Shown here: in pieces, positions 33,011-38,364 of the stretch
Numbering within the stretch: position 1 is the first letter of the stretch
Layout of the letters: each line of letters opens with the position of its first letter
Source: Sinomonas humi
Lineage (GTDB): Bacteria; Actinomycetota; Actinomycetes; Actinomycetales; Micrococcaceae
Assembly (NCBI RefSeq): GCF_000802235.1
Contig: NZ_JTDL01000101.1
Span: 1 to 38,364, forward strand
Length of the DNA stretch: 38,364 bases
Direction of reading: 5' to 3'
Notes under the pieces: model-generated
What the model was told of the DNA's origin: nothing
What the model saw: only the letters and a program-made list of their open reading frames with translations
Databases searched by the model: none
Translations under genes and position numbers: made by a program

Positions 33011-33766
33011 ATGGACTGGAGCATCCAGGAAGTCGCCAAGTTGGCGGGAACGACCAGCCGGACCCTGCGCCATTACGGCGCGGTCGGGCTGCTCGAGCCG
33101 AGCCGCGTGGGCCACAACGGCTACCGGTACTACGACGAGGAGTCGCTCGTGCGGCTCCAGCGCATCCTCCTGCTCCGCGAACTCGGCCTGAGCCTTGCCG
33201 CCGTCGCGGAGGTTCTTGGAAAGCAGACGGACCAGGCGAGTGCCTTGCGCACCCACCTCGTGTGGCTAAAGCAGGAGCAGGAGCGGCTTGCACGGCAGAT
33301 CCGCGCAGTCGAGACGACGATTCGGAAACTGGAAGGAGGGGGCCGGCTCATGGCACAGGACATGTTCGACGGCTTCGATCACACGCAGTACAAGGATGAG
33401 GTCGAAGCCCGCTGGGGCTCGGAGGCCTACGAGGAGAGCGACAAGTGGTGGCGCGGACTCGGCGCCGAGGGCCAGGGCCAATGGAAGGAGCGGATCGCGC
33501 GGCTCATGGCCGACTGGCAGGCGGCGGCCGGAAGCGGCGCATCACCAGAAAGCGACACCGCTCAGACTCTGGCGGCTCGCCACGTCGATTGGCTCGGCAG
33601 CATCCCCGGAACGCCCGGCTACCCGGAGGGACCTGCAAAGGCCTACGTGCTCGGCCTCGCCGACATGTACGTGGCTGACGAGCGCTTCGCGGCGAACTAC
33701 GGCGGCACGGAGGGAGCTGCCTTCGTCCGCGACGCTCTGAGGGTGTACGCCGAGCGAGAGCTCTAG
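33011..33766 (+). CDS. MerR family regulator with TipAS antibiotic-recognition domain
   Basis: 251 residues. MerR DNA-binding domain at 1-75 ('SIQEVAKLAGTTSRTLRHYGAVGLLEPSR', 'NGYRYYDEESLVRLQRI'), a coiled-coil dimer helix at about 78-110, then a TipAS domain (about 125-250, 'KWWRGLGAEGQGQW', 'FAANYGGTEGAAFVRDAL'). TipA of Streptomyces binds thiopeptide and other cyclic antibiotics and activates its own promoter. A GGGAGGG site precedes the ATG. The other targets are unknown; the adjacent exporter is under TetR. A conserved Cys used by TipAS to trap thiostrepton is not present in the visible C-terminal domain. Confidence 0.9.
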   Translation: MDWSIQEVAKLAGTTSRTLRHYGAVGLLEPSRVGHNGYRYYDEESLVRLQRILLLRELGLSLAAVAEVLGKQTDQASALRTHLVWLKQEQERLARQIRAVETTIRKLEGGGRLMAQDMFDGFDHTQYKDEVEARWGSEAYEESDKWWRGLGAEGQGQWKERIARLMADWQAAAGSGASPESDTAQTLAARHVDWLGSIPGTPGYPEGPAKAYVLGLADMYVADERFAANYGGTEGAAFVRDALRVYAEREL

Positions 33767-33810
33767 GCATCGGCGCGCGCTTCGCGGGCGCGGCTGCTGC
33801 CGCCCTCCTC

Positions 33811-34596
33811 GTGCTCGCCCTTGGGGGAGCCGCGGTCCCAAGCGTCCCGCTGCCTCCCACAAGGCCCACGGCGCCCGCCGTCCTCGGCGCCGACGTCTCG
33901 TACCCGCAATGCGGCGCGCCGTCGCCGCCCGCAGGGGTCGCATTCGGCGTCGTCGGACTGAACCACGGCATATCGACGACGACGAACCCCTGCCTCGGAG
34001 CGGAGCTCGCCTGGGCGGCGGGAACCACGGGCGAGACGGCTCAGCCGAAGGTCCAGCTCTATGTCAACACTGCCGACCCGGCCGCCCCCGCGCCGGCGAA
34101 GCTCCCAGCCGGGTGGCCGACGTCGGGCACGACCCCCTACGGAGCGTGCGCTGGGCAGGCGAATCCGGCGTGCGCGTGGCAATTCGGCTGGGTCTTGACT
34201 GACGAGGACGTTGCGCAGCGCCTCGCCCCCGCCGCCCAGGCGGCGGGACTTCCGGCGGCGGCAAGTGATTACGTGTGGTGGCTCGACGTTGAGGCCGCCA
34301 ACACCTGGCAGGCCGACACGACCCAGAACAGGGCGGTTCTCGAGGGCATGGCTGCTTCGCTCGCCGCGCACGGGGCGCGGGTGGGAATCTACTCGACTGC
34401 CAAGCAGTGGGGCCGGATCGTGGGAGGCACGCCGTCGACGAGCCCGCTCGCCGCACTGCCCGAGTGGCTTCCTGGAGCGACGACGGCGATCGGCGCGGAG
34501 TCCCTCTGCGCGCGCCCGCCACTCACTCCCCGCGGAAGAATTGTGTTGACTCAGTACCTCTCAGCGGTCGACGGTGACTACTCGTGCCGTGACTGA
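33811..34596 (+). CDS. secreted GH25-like TIM-barrel protein, start uncertain
   Basis: At least 261 residues. The segments 'GADVSYPQCG', 'AFGVVGLNHGIS', 'YVNTADP', 'YVWWLDVEAAN', 'VGIYSTAKQWGRI' and 'GRIVLTQYLS' follow the strand order of GH25/DUF1906-type barrels, with the family acidic residues in LDVEAAN. Six Cys suggest an exported protein. The GTG at 33811 falls in the middle of a hydrophobic signal sequence: in-frame codons from 33769 encode IGARFAGAAAAALLVLALGG, but no ATG, GTG or TTG lies between the in-frame stop at 33676 and 33811. Either a rare ATC start (33769) is used, the sequence has an error, or the start has been lost. Substrate unknown. Confidence 0.6.
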   Translation: MLALGGAAVPSVPLPPTRPTAPAVLGADVSYPQCGAPSPPAGVAFGVVGLNHGISTTTNPCLGAELAWAAGTTGETAQPKVQLYVNTADPAAPAPAKLPAGWPTSGTTPYGACAGQANPACAWQFGWVLTDEDVAQRLAPAAQAAGLPAAASDYVWWLDVEAANTWQADTTQNRAVLEGMAASLAAHGARVGIYSTAKQWGRIVGGTPSTSPLAALPEWLPGATTAIGAESLCARPPLTPRGRIVLTQYLSAVDGDYSCRD

Positions 34597-34625
34597 CCTG
34601 CCGCCGCTGTGACTGATCTGCCGCC
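34589..34625 (+). repeat. 17-base direct repeat between convergent genes
   Basis: GTGACTGACCTGCCGCC (34589-34605) and GTGACTGATCTGCCGCC (34609-34625), one mismatch, period 20. The first copy contains the stop codon of the upstream gene. It may be a duplication; no clear hairpin or terminator is seen here. Confidence 0.85.
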
Positions 34626-34627
34626 CG

Positions 34628-35032
34628 TCAGTGGTAGTGCTGCGAGGCGCCCTTGCTCTTCTTCGCGGCAGCAGCCTCACGCACGCGCTTCTGCTCGTCG
34701 CGCACCGCGGCCATGTTCGCTCGCTCGTCGACGAGCCATTGCGGGCGGCTCTTCAGGAGTTCCCCGATCTGGTCGGTCGTGAGCGCCTCGGTCACGCCGC
34801 CTCTCGCGAGGCCGCTGATCGTGACATTGAGCTTCTGGGCGACGACCGGCCGGGGATGCGGCCCGTTACGGCGGAGTTCCGTGAGCCACTCCGGTGGGTT
34901 CGACTGCAGTTCGTCAAGTTCCTCGCGTGAGACCTCGCCCTCTTGGAACTCCTGAGGGGTCGCCGGCAGGTAGATGCCCAGCTTCTTCGCGGCGGTGGCC
35001 GGCTTCATGGACTGGGGCTTGCGGGAAGTCAT
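34628..35032 (-). CDS. DUF5997 family protein
   Basis: 134 residues, cytosolic, no membrane helix. 'MKPATAAKKLGIYLPATPQEFQEGEVSREELDELQ' (from residue 9, broken here into the KLGIYLPA and FQEG motifs) and 'PPEWLTELRRNGPHPRPVVAQKLNVTISGLARGG' are typical of DUF5997, found in many actinobacteria. Function is not known. The segment 'VVAQKLNVTISGL' looks like a helix-turn-helix and the C-terminus is basic, so DNA binding is possible. It diverges from the LysR-like gene across only 30 bases and shows the leaderless TAGGCT-N6-ATG pattern. Confidence 0.8.
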   Translation of the reverse strand: MTSRKPQSMKPATAAKKLGIYLPATPQEFQEGEVSREELDELQSNPPEWLTELRRNGPHPRPVVAQKLNVTISGLARGGVTEALTTDQIGELLKSRPQWLVDERANMAAVRDEQKRVREAAAAKKSKGASQHYH

Positions 35033-35038
35033 GGATCA

Positions 35039-35044
35039 AGCCTA
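35039..35044 (-). promoter_or_regulatory. -10 element of the DUF5997 gene (leaderless)
   Basis: On the minus strand TAGGCT is followed by TGATCC and the ATG at 35032. The spacing to the facing TACGGT box is only six bases, so the two promoters overlap and probably interfere. Confidence 0.5.
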
Positions 35045-35050
35045 GCCCGG

Positions 35051-35056
35051 TACGGT
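35051..35056 (+). promoter_or_regulatory. -10 element of the LysR-like gene (leaderless)
   Basis: TACGGT followed by GGACGC and the ATG at 35063. No ribosome site. With the facing TAGGCT box it makes a 30-base divergent promoter region. Confidence 0.5.
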
Positions 35057-35062
35057 GGACGC

Positions 35063-35812
35063 ATGGATTCCGAGCAGCCGGCTGCCATTCTGCGCGTTGC
35101 CTTCGTCGCGGGGGTCGCGCCCGGCAAGTGGTTCCGACGCTGGGAGGATCGCTTCCCGGACGTCGCCCTCGCCTCGGAGCTCGTCGAGGACAGCCAGCAG
35201 GTTGCCGTCTTGCACGAGGGTCGCGCCGACGTCGCGTTCGTACGGCTTCCGATCGATCGGGAGGGGCTTCACCTGATCCCGCTCTACGAAGAGCTCCCCG
35301 TGGTCGTGGCCCCGAAGGGCCACGAGATCCAGGCCTTCGAAGAAGTGGCATTCGCCGAGATCGAGGATGAGCTCTTTGAGTACGACGGCGGGGCCTCCGA
35401 GCGCCTGGACCTTGTGGAGGGAGGGGCTGGGCTCGCGATCCTGCCCATGAGCGTTGTTCGGCACTTGAACCGGCCGGAACTGCGGTATCGGCCGGTGACT
35501 GGTGTGCCCGGATACGAGGTGGGCGTCGCGTGGCTGCGCGAGAACGAGAGCGAGGCCATCCAGGAGTTCATCGGCATTGTGCGGGGAAGGTCTGCCAGCA
35601 GTTCGAGGCAGGCCTCTGTGCAGCGCGGGCAGCAGGAGGCTGCGAAGCAGAGGCGGTCCGACCGCTCGGCCGCGCAGTCGTCCGAGGCGAAGGCGCGCAA
35701 TGAGGCGTCACAGGCGGGGAAGGGGCGCGGTCGGAAGGGTGCGGGCAAGCCCGGAGCTGGGAAGCCCGCGGCTGGGAAAGGTCATGGCCAGCGCCGGCGG
35801 CGCGCTCGTTGA
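35063..35812 (+). CDS. LysR-type substrate-binding domain protein without HTH, with basic tail
   Basis: 249 residues. Residues about 8-175 match the LysR effector-binding fold: 'LRVAFVAGVAPGKWFRRWEDRFPDV', 'EGRADVAFVRLPID', 'LYEELPVVVAPKGH', 'VEGGAGLAILPMSVVRHL', 'YEVGVAWLREN'. There is no N-terminal winged helix: the protein starts directly with the ligand domain. Instead residues about 180-249 are a low-complexity Ser/Gln/Lys/Arg/Gly tail ending in GKGHGQRRRRAR, which could bind nucleic acid. The gene diverges from DUF5997, a pairing I believe is common in actinobacteria, so the two may work together. Ligand unknown. Confidence 0.8.
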   Translation: MDSEQPAAILRVAFVAGVAPGKWFRRWEDRFPDVALASELVEDSQQVAVLHEGRADVAFVRLPIDREGLHLIPLYEELPVVVAPKGHEIQAFEEVAFAEIEDELFEYDGGASERLDLVEGGAGLAILPMSVVRHLNRPELRYRPVTGVPGYEVGVAWLRENESEAIQEFIGIVRGRSASSSRQASVQRGQQEAAKQRRSDRSAAQSSEAKARNEASQAGKGRGRKGAGKPGAGKPAAGKGHGQRRRRAR

Positions 35813-35864
35813 CGCGGCTCGCTCTCTGCGGTTCTTCGGAAGCCGGGCAGTTCCGCCACTCATA

Positions 35865-35911
35865 TCGAATATTTATTTGATTGCTTGTTTGTCTTTCGAA
35901 TTCGTCTTCGA
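35865..35911 (+). promoter_or_regulatory. candidate LexA (SOS) boxes upstream of the DUF222-HNH gene
   Basis: TCGAATTCGTCTTCGA (35896-35911) keeps both TCGAA and TTCGA half-sites at the mycobacterial SOS-box spacing (TCGAAC-N4-GTTCGA), matching 12 of 16 positions. A second, weaker copy TCGAATATTTATTTGA is at 35865-35880. The better box fills the -35/-10 spacer, the place where a repressor acts. Confidence 0.5.
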
Positions 35912-35917
35912 TAGACT
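35889..35917 (+). promoter_or_regulatory. promoter of the DUF222-HNH gene (leaderless)
   Basis: -35 TTGTCT (35889-35894), 17-base spacer, -10 TAGACT (35912-35917), then six bases to the ATG at 35924. The region 35861-35920 is markedly AT-rich compared with the rest of the window. No ribosome site is present. Confidence 0.65.
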
Positions 35918-35923
35918 TGTTCC

Positions 35924-37522
35924 ATGGTTGGTGTGGGGGACTGGCTCCGTTCGGGCGATTCGGCTCTTTCGAGCGAGCAGACGGGCGTGCGCGATCGAGG
36001 CGTCGGGGAGGGCGCTGCGCACTCCGAGGGCTGGCGGAGCGCGCAGGGGGCGTTGGTCGGGCGGCCGATCGGGGGGCCTTCGAACTCGGAGGTGGTTTCC
36101 TTCCTGGCCCGGCTCGGTGTGGGGGGTGTTCTGGGCGATCTGGACGGCCCGGGGCTGATCGAGCGTCTTGAGGCGCTCGAGCGGCTCAAGGCGGCAGCGG
36201 CGGCGGAGCAGGCCCGCGTGCAGGTGGAGTTCGCCAGGCTGTGCGAGGCGGGAATGGACCCGCGCGCGGCCGCACTGGGGTCCCGGACGAGTCGGGCCCG
36301 GACGAGGGTGGGGGAGCGTTCGGCGTCGGCGCAGATCGCGCTGGCGCGCAGGGTCTCGCCCGCACGGGGGGCCAGGCTGCTGGCGGTGTCGAAGCGGCTC
36401 GTGGGGGAGCTGCCGTGCACGTTCGGGATGCTGGCGGCGGGGCTCCTGAGCGAGGAGCGTGCGGGGTACGTGGCAGAGGGCGTGGAGGTGCTCTGCCCGG
36501 CGGGGCGGGCGGTGGTGGACGAGGACCTCGCGGGACATCCGCGGACTCTGGAGGGCCTGGGCGACCGGGGAGTCCAGGATGCGGTCCGGGCGGCCGTGGA
36601 CGCCCTCGACGGACGTGCCGCGTTGGAGCGGGCGGCCAGGGCCGTGGAGGGGCGGCGGGTCACGGTGCGGCGGCTGCCGGATGCGATGGCCCAGCTGACG
36701 GCGGTCCTGCCGGTGGCTCAGGCTGCGGCGGTCGGCGGGGCGCTGCGGGCTGCGGGGGCGGCGGCACGGGCTGCCGGGGATCCGCGCACGGCGGGTCAGG
36801 TCGCGGCCGATGCTCTCGTGGAGCGGGTGACCGGGCAGGAGCGCGCCGATGCGGTGCCACTGCGGGTCGGGCTCGTGATGACGGACTCCTCGCTGTTCCA
36901 AGGCGGCCGGGAGCCCGCGCTGCTGCAGGGCTACGGGAGGATCCCCGCCCGGCAGGCGCGCGCCATGGTTGCCGCAGCTGCGCGTAGGAGCGGTCCAGGC
37001 TCGACCCCTGACGGTGTGCCGGGAGAGGCGGGAACGGTCCCGGCCGGACCGCTGCCAGCGGCTGCATCGCTGGCGGGGGCATGGTTGCGCCGCCTCTACC
37101 TCGATCCGACCACAGGGGAGCTCGCCGCCATGGACTCAAGGTCCCGCCGGTTCCCCCGGGCGCTGGCCGAGTTTGTTGAGATCCGGGACCAAGTCTGCCG
37201 GACCCCGTTCTGTGAGGCCCCGATCCGGCACATTGACCACGTGGTCCCGGTTGCTTCGGGCGGGGAGACGAGCGCCGAGAACGGGCAGGGCCTGTGCGAG
37301 GCGTGCAACTACGCGAAGGAATCCCCCGGATGGGAACGGAATGTGGTCGGAACCGACGAACCGGACGGCACGCGCGGGGATATCCTCACGATCACCCCGA
37401 CGGGCCACGAATACTACTCACCCCCGCCCAGACTCCCCGGCTCCTCACCACCGAGTGAGGGACAGCGCGAGCGACGAGAACCGGAACGCATCGCCAAACG
37501 GGAACATGCGCGCGCTCAGTGA
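35924..37522 (+). CDS. DUF222 / HNH endonuclease domain protein (13E12 repeat family)
   Basis: 532 residues. Residues about 60-380 are the alpha-helical DUF222 region. The C-terminal HNH nuclease (about 410-475) has 'EIRDQVCRTPFCEAPIRHIDHVVPVASGGETSAENGQGLCEACN' elements: CRTPFC and LCEACNYAK are the zinc cysteine pairs, and HIDHVVP carries the catalytic His-Asp-His. This family occurs in many copies in actinobacterial genomes and was first noted as 13E12 repeats in M. tuberculosis; its function is still unknown, though a mobile origin is suspected. It looks intact. The tail is charged (REREPERIAKREHARAQ type). Confidence 0.9.
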   Translation: MVGVGDWLRSGDSALSSEQTGVRDRGVGEGAAHSEGWRSAQGALVGRPIGGPSNSEVVSFLARLGVGGVLGDLDGPGLIERLEALERLKAAAAAEQARVQVEFARLCEAGMDPRAAALGSRTSRARTRVGERSASAQIALARRVSPARGARLLAVSKRLVGELPCTFGMLAAGLLSEERAGYVAEGVEVLCPAGRAVVDEDLAGHPRTLEGLGDRGVQDAVRAAVDALDGRAALERAARAVEGRRVTVRRLPDAMAQLTAVLPVAQAAAVGGALRAAGAAARAAGDPRTAGQVAADALVERVTGQERADAVPLRVGLVMTDSSLFQGGREPALLQGYGRIPARQARAMVAAAARRSGPGSTPDGVPGEAGTVPAGPLPAAASLAGAWLRRLYLDPTTGELAAMDSRSRRFPRALAEFVEIRDQVCRTPFCEAPIRHIDHVVPVASGGETSAENGQGLCEACNYAKESPGWERNVVGTDEPDGTRGDILTITPTGHEYYSPPPRLPGSSPPSEGQRERREPERIAKREHARAQ

Positions 37523-37547
37523 GGTGGGGCGGCCTAGCCGTCCCTCA
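37520..37547. terminator. possible hairpin between convergent genes
   Basis: GGGCGGC-CTA-GCCGTCC, extended by TGAGG/CCTCA with small bulges, right after the DUF222 stop and before the stop of the anti-sigma-like gene. There is no T-tract, so termination is uncertain. Confidence 0.3.
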
Positions 37548-37560
37548 GCGGATCGGCGAG

Positions 37561-37989
37561 TCAGGCCTTCCCGTCAGCCGAGCGCGTGAGCGTCCATACG
37601 TTCGCGTCGTCGCGGCGCTCACAGGTGATGGTCGTGAGGAGCTGACGGGCGAGCGCGAGGCCACGGCCCATTTCCGAGTCAGGACTGGGCATCGTGCCGG
37701 CGCTTTCCGGTATGTCGGCAGGCTGCGCGCCGAGCTCGAATAGGCGAGCGAGCAGGAGGTCGCGATGCACCTCGACCTCGAGGTCGAGCTCAACCTCATC
37801 GATGGCCGGCTTCGCGTGCCTGACGGCGTTCGTCACGACCTCGACGACGGCAAGCTCGAAGGGCATGCGATCGCTCAGGCTGATGACTAGCGCTTGCTCC
37901 CACACGCGGGAAAGCTCGTCCTGGACTGCATCGACGATGTGCGGCGCGGCGGGTCCTCGCACGTGGCCCTGGGCGAGCAGCTCAGGCAT
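37561..37989 (-). CDS. RsbW-like ATP-binding anti-sigma kinase
   Basis: 142 residues, GHKL ATPase of the RsbW/SpoIIAB type (HATPase_c_2). The N box 'FELAVVEVVTNAVRHA' (Glu50, Asn54) and a G2-type 'SEMGRGLALARQLL' are visible, with a mid 'LARLFELG' (equivalent of the D.G box, with Glu-Leu-Gly). Such kinases bind a sigma factor and phosphorylate an STAS partner. It overlaps the STAS gene's end by eight bases (37982-37989). No sigma factor is present in the window, so the target must be elsewhere. Confidence 0.85.
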   Translation of the reverse strand: MPELLAQGHVRGPAAPHIVDAVQDELSRVWEQALVISLSDRMPFELAVVEVVTNAVRHAKPAIDEVELDLEVEVHRDLLLARLFELGAQPADIPESAGTMPSPDSEMGRGLALARQLLTTITCERRDDANVWTLTRSADGKA

Positions 37990-38314
37990 CTTTGAACGCG
38001 TCCTCGGGCTTGCTGTATGGGGTGAGGATCCGGTCCATGCTCGTCAGCTTGAGGACCATCTGGACCTGTTCGCCCACGTTCGCTATCCGGAGGTCACCGC
38101 CCGCCTGCCGGGCAGCCTTGAGGCAGCCGACAAGGGCGCCAAGGCCGGAGGAGTCCATGAAGTCCGTGCCCCCAAGGTTGAGGACGAGGAGCCGATGCCC
38201 AGCTTCGATCGCATCTGCGACGGCGGACCGCAGCAGGGGAGCGCTCACCATGTTGAGGCGTCCCTCCGCGGCCACTTCCGTATAGCCGTCCCGATCTTCG
38301 ACGGCAAACTTCAT
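37982..38314 (-). CDS. RsbV-like STAS-domain anti-sigma factor antagonist
   Basis: 110 residues, a single STAS domain of the SpoIIAA/RsbV type. The phosphorylation site is 'DFMDSSGLGALVG' with Ser55/Ser56. Unphosphorylated STAS protein binds the anti-sigma kinase and frees sigma. An AGGAGG ribosome site precedes the ATG at 38314. First gene of a two-gene leftward operon with the RsbW-like kinase. Confidence 0.9.
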   Translation of the reverse strand: MKFAVEDRDGYTEVAAEGRLNMVSAPLLRSAVADAIEAGHRLLVLNLGGTDFMDSSGLGALVGCLKAARQAGGDLRIANVGEQVQMVLKLTSMDRILTPYSKPEDAFKDA

Positions 38315-38333
38315 CGTTCCTCCTTCGTCTAAA

Positions 38334-38362
38334 GTCCAGAATTCGTTCGCGGTCCAGAATTC
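38334..38362. repeat. 11-base direct repeat upstream of the STAS gene
   Basis: GTCCAGAATTC at 38334-38344 and again at 38352-38362, period 18. It lies 20-48 bases before the STAS ATG, so it may be a regulator site or promoter part; no -35/-10 pair is clear. The window ends two bases later. Confidence 0.6.
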
Positions 38363-38364
38363 AT

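Noticed and set aside
35924-37522. The HNH gene as a restriction enzyme or an intact mobile element
   Set aside because: No methyltransferase, recombinase or terminal repeats are found; DUF222-HNH genes are scattered and of unknown role.

Overview
This is chromosomal DNA from a high-GC actinobacterium, most likely a Micrococcaceae member close to Arthrobacter or Sinomonas. The support is the very high GC, frequent GTG starts, 4-nt ATGA/GTGA gene overlaps, a C50-type carotenoid cluster with split lycopene cyclase genes and a CrtEb-type elongase, and the actinobacterial crgA-trpG-pknB-pknA-pbpA-rodA-pstP-fhaB-fhaA block next to a tRNA-Leu. The genus is an inference. I saw no insertion sequence, prophage, CRISPR array or plasmid function.

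Region 1 (1-9424) is a pigment and light-protection locus. A leftward operon (TspO-like membrane protein, SDR/DUF2867 protein, and idi cut by the window edge) diverges from a rightward operon crtE-crtB-crtI-crtYe-crtYf-crtEb-phr, followed by a MarR regulator. Idi supplies DMAPP, CrtE makes GGPP, CrtB and CrtI give lycopene, CrtEb with the split cyclase should give a cyclic C50 carotenoid of the decaprenoxanthin/sarcinaxanthin kind, and the photolyase repairs UV damage. The short divergent promoter region holds repeated TTTCTCGA boxes inside a good leftward promoter, a likely operator for the MarR protein.

Region 2 (9461-16304) is a seven-gene Mrp-type cation/proton antiporter operon whose order matches the Mbh module (E, F, G, MbhD, MbhE-B fusion, C, D), with no MrpA-type large subunit and no hydrogenase genes here. 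It is followed by an MBL-fold hydrolase, an MFS transporter and a cupin.

Region 3 (16314-28502) is the cell-division and cell-wall signalling block: alaX, crgA, trpG/pabA, an Rrf2/NsrR-like regulator, pknB, pknA, pbpA, rodA/ftsW, pstP, fhaB, fhaA, then tRNA-Leu(CAG) and a strong bidirectional terminator. The two kinases, the phosphatase and the FHA proteins form a phosphorylation circuit tied to the peptidoglycan polymerase pair RodA/PbpA.

Region 4 (28509-38364) is more accessory: an LMF1-like membrane protein, a dienelactone hydrolase, an EmrB/QacA-type exporter with a divergent TetR repressor sharing a 36-bp palindrome, a TipA-like MerR regulator with a textbook MerR promoter, a secreted GH25-like protein lacking a good start, a divergent DUF5997 / HTH-less LysR pair, a DUF222-HNH (13E12-type) gene with a LexA-like box in its promoter, and an RsbV/RsbW-like pair. 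Seven genes (rrf2, LMF, DLH, tetR, DUF5997, LysR-like, DUF222) and possibly marR carry TANNNT followed by 6-7 nt and then the start codon, the signature of leaderless transcription.
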